Positions 62,300 through 64,000 of a stretch of DNA of 64,000 nt are shown here, piece by piece. The translations under genes were made by a program, and so were the position numbers. The notes under the pieces are model-generated. The model was not told where the DNA came from and did no database searches. It worked only from the letters and a program-made list of their open reading frames with translations. The DNA comes from Poindextera sp965277425. GTDB lineage: Bacteria; Pseudomonadota; Alphaproteobacteria; Caulobacterales; Caulobacteraceae. How positions within the stretch are numbered: position 1 is the stretch's first letter; each line of letters begins with the position of its first letter. Location of the stretch: the NCBI GenBank assembly GCA_965277425.1, contig CBDICR010000007.1:1612001-1676000 (forward strand). The letters are read 5' to 3'.

Positions 62300-63154
62300 A
62301 TGTCAGGCACGATCGTGATTACCGGCTGTGACGTCGCTCACCATCATCTTGCGGGCGAGCTTTTGGCGTCGCTCGGCGCGGCCGGTTCCCGAGACTTCGC
62401 CCTCGGTTTCGTGCAAGTCGGCGCCGAGCCGACGCCGGCCACGATTCATCGTGAAGTCGATCTTGTCGTGCGGACCGAAAGCGACGAGTTTCAGTCCAGC
62501 GGTCTGCACGGCTTCCGGCTCGCCTATCTGGGCGTCAAGGCGCGGCTGCCCGAACTCTTTCCCGGCTTCGACACCTATGTCTGGCTCGACGGCGATACCT
62601 GGCTGCAAAATCGCCTCGGGCTCGATCAGATCGTGAAGGCCGCACAACTTGCCGACCTGGCCATTCACCCCCAGATCGACCCGAACTATTTGCAAGCCTC
62701 GTTTCCCGACGACTACACGCTCAAGGTCTATACCGACATGTTCGGCCATGAAGACACGCAGCGATTTAGCCGCTTCCCCATGTGCAACGGCGGCGTGTTT
62801 GGCGCCCGCGTGGGGTCCAAACTCTGGCCGATCTGGCGCGAGGCGCTGGCAAAGGCTCGTGACAGCGCGGCCGCAGGTGGATTCCTCTCCGACCAGATAC
62901 CCCTGCATCGGCTCATTGCGTCCGGACAGCTGACGATCCATCCTCTTCGGGCTGTCAACAACTGGCTGGTGCTGCACGCGCCGCCAGCGATCGATTTCGT
63001 CCGTAAACGGCTTGTCGCCCCCAGCATCCCCTACGAGGAGATAAATATCATTCACCTGGTCGGGGCGGCAAAATCCCATCGCTATCCCCTGGGAGCCGAC
63101 GGCGCCGATATCGGCTTCAGATACCCCGAGATCAGCGCGCTATTTCAGCGATGA
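62300..63154 (+). CDS. GT8-like putative glycosyltransferase
   Basis: A 284-residue protein. FDTYVWLDGDTWLQNR holds a D-x-D metal motif at a beta-strand end, as in GT8-type enzymes. MCNGGVFGARVGSKLWPIW and LSDQIPLHRLI fit a retaining glycosyltransferase. No membrane helix. It is divergent from the GNAT operon and 60 nt upstream of arsC. The sugar and acceptor are unknown. Confidence 0.8.
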   Translation: MSGTIVITGCDVAHHHLAGELLASLGAAGSRDFALGFVQVGAEPTPATIHREVDLVVRTESDEFQSSGLHGFRLAYLGVKARLPELFPGFDTYVWLDGDTWLQNRLGLDQIVKAAQLADLAIHPQIDPNYLQASFPDDYTLKVYTDMFGHEDTQRFSRFPMCNGGVFGARVGSKLWPIWREALAKARDSAAAGGFLSDQIPLHRLIASGQLTIHPLRAVNNWLVLHAPPAIDFVRKRLVAPSIPYEEINIIHLVGAAKSHRYPLGADGADIGFRYPEISALFQR

Positions 63155-63214
63155 GCGACGACAAGACCGAACCGGAAGCAATCCGGGTTCTTTGCGGGCA
63201 AGGAGATTGGCGAC

Positions 63215-63580
63215 ATGGCGAAACAGAGCGAAAAAAGCTCCATCACCATCTTTCACAACCCTAATTGCGGAACCTCGCGCAAGGTTTTGGCGGCGCTGCG
63301 CGAGTGGGGCGCCGAGCCCAGAGTGGTGGAGTATCTGAAGACCGGCTGGACCAGGGCGCAGCTCGATGGGTTGTTGAAGGCCATGAAGGCCAGGCCGCGC
63401 GACATCCTGCGCACGCGCGGCACGCCCGCCGAGGCGCTGGGGATCACCGCGGAATCCGGCGACGACCAGATCCTCGCCGCCATGGTCGCCGAACCCATCC
63501 TGGTCGAACGCCCGATCGTGGCGACGCCCAAGGGAACGGCGCTCTGCCGCCCGGCCGAGCGGCTGGAGGCGCTGCTTTAG
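63215..63580 (+). CDS. arsC: Arsenate reductase (glutaredoxin type)
   Basis: A 121-residue ArsC/Spx-fold protein. The active Cys is in FHNPNCGTSRKVL; conserved Arg and ILVERPIVAT follow. It would reduce arsenate with glutathione and glutaredoxin, though some members are YffB-type with other roles. GGAG at 63199-63202 is close upstream of the start. Its stop overlaps the convergent GH31 gene by 4 nt. No other ars genes are nearby. Confidence 0.9.
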   Translation: MAKQSEKSSITIFHNPNCGTSRKVLAALREWGAEPRVVEYLKTGWTRAQLDGLLKAMKARPRDILRTRGTPAEALGITAESGDDQILAAMVAEPILVERPIVATPKGTALCRPAERLEALL

Positions 63581-64000
63581 ACGGCCTCTCCGCCGATCAC
63601 ATCGAGCGGCCGGGTCTCGCCCGGCGGCAGCATGATCCGGAGCGGCCCGTCCGGCGGCCGGCCGCCCAGGCGTTCGACATGGCAGACGATGCGGGCGGCG
63701 GTGCAGACGACGCGCAGGCGCCAGAAGCCGTGGCTGTCCGCCGCCAGGATCGATTCCCCGTCGTCCTCGAAACATTCGGCGGTGAATTCACCGTTCGCCG
63801 GATAGGGAAAGAGCAGAAAGGCGCGCGCATCGGCCGGCTGGCCGAAATGCTGCTCGGCGGCGTTCAGCGGGATGGCGCAGCCTTCGCGGGCGAGCAACAC
63901 GGGGCGTTCGAGCGGCGCATCGCGCGTGACGGTCTGGCCGCCGGCGAAACGCTCGCCGGTCCGGAAGTCCATCCAGGCGCAGCCCGCCGGCAGATAGACG
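63577..64000 (-). CDS. GH31 alpha-glycosidase, C-terminal part (cut by window end)
   Basis: The last 141 codons or so of a glycoside hydrolase family 31 enzyme. The visible text, VYLPAGCAWMDFRTGERFAGGQTV then APLERPVLLAREGCAIPL, is the C-terminal beta-sandwich of GH31 enzymes (alpha-glucosidase/xylosidase). The catalytic domain lies beyond 64000. The family usual DFWTGE has Arg for Trp here. Specificity cannot be judged. Confidence 0.85.
   Translation of the reverse strand, partial: VYLPAGCAWMDFRTGERFAGGQTVTRDAPLERPVLLAREGCAIPLNAAEQHFGQPADARAFLLFPYPANGEFTAECFEDDGESILAADSHGFWRLRVVCTAARIVCHVERLGGRPPDGPLRIMLPPGETRPLDVIGGEAV

Overview
The window is GC-rich DNA (by eye roughly two thirds G+C) with dense, often overlapping operons. 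It comes from a Gram-negative bacterium, most likely an alphaproteobacterium. The basis is the set of hopanoid (hpn) genes in alphaproteobacterial style, TonB-dependent uptake, the MlaA, PagL and Spinster-type MFS proteins, and palindromic intergenic repeats of the kind common in that class. A Caulobacterales or neighbouring order is plausible but not proven. No rRNA, tRNA, IS element, prophage or CRISPR array was recognised.

Layout. (1) 188-12037: a catabolic/uptake island. It has an IclR regulator facing a minus-strand series of an MFS transporter, sulfatase, two atypical crotonase-fold proteins, a TonB-dependent receptor, an NDP-forming acyl-CoA ligase and a degenerate M28-type protein. 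(2) 12656-12937: a small secreted Cys protein. (3) 13026-26652: a dxs-hpnI-hpnL-hpnJ-hpnA-hpnB-hpnC-hpnD-hpnE-shc-hpnG series, most genes overlapping or nearly so. It makes DXP, squalene, hopene and side-chain precursors. (4) 26575-28688 on the minus strand: ispH-hpnH, convergent with hpnG. (5) 28856-34785: ispA, an MlaA-like protein, the RND exporter hpnN, a small secreted protein, and hpnM (MlaC-like). (6) 40012 down to 34867: one tight minus-strand operon of dxr, a FabL-like SDR, mtnP, apt, mtnA and a class II aldolase. This is isoprenoid synthesis beside 5'-deoxynucleoside salvage. (7) 40236-41825: hpnP, the cobalamin radical-SAM 2-methylhopanoid methylase. (8) 42056-50426: envelope and stress genes (pagL-like, a sulfatase, tiny secreted proteins, and an ECF sigma/anti-sigma/metal-sensor unit), plus a recombination scar and a frameshifted GST-like gene. 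(9) 50508-64000: housekeeping and surface genes. These are a DsbA-family isomerase, pabB, folD, a hybrid histidine kinase, a PaaG-like crotonase, GTP-type PEP carboxykinase, a GT2/cupin/GNAT operon, a GT8-like protein, arsC, and the end of a GH31 glycosidase.

How it fits together. DXS, DXR and IspH feed the MEP pathway and IspA makes FPP. HpnD, HpnC and HpnE turn FPP into squalene, and Shc cyclises it. HpnH adds an adenosyl group using SAM and HpnG releases adenine. HpnI and HpnJ decorate the side chain, HpnP methylates C-2, and HpnN/HpnM/MlaA probably move the product through the envelope. The mtnP-apt-mtnA-aldolase operon could recycle the adenine and 5'-deoxyadenosine made by these reactions. 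The most notable oddities are a palindromic repeat inserted in frame inside hpnG, a second repeat forming the C-terminus of pabB, a GST/pagL/sulfatase mosaic scar, crotonases lacking both catalytic glutamates, and hpnI/hpnJ without hpnK in this window.
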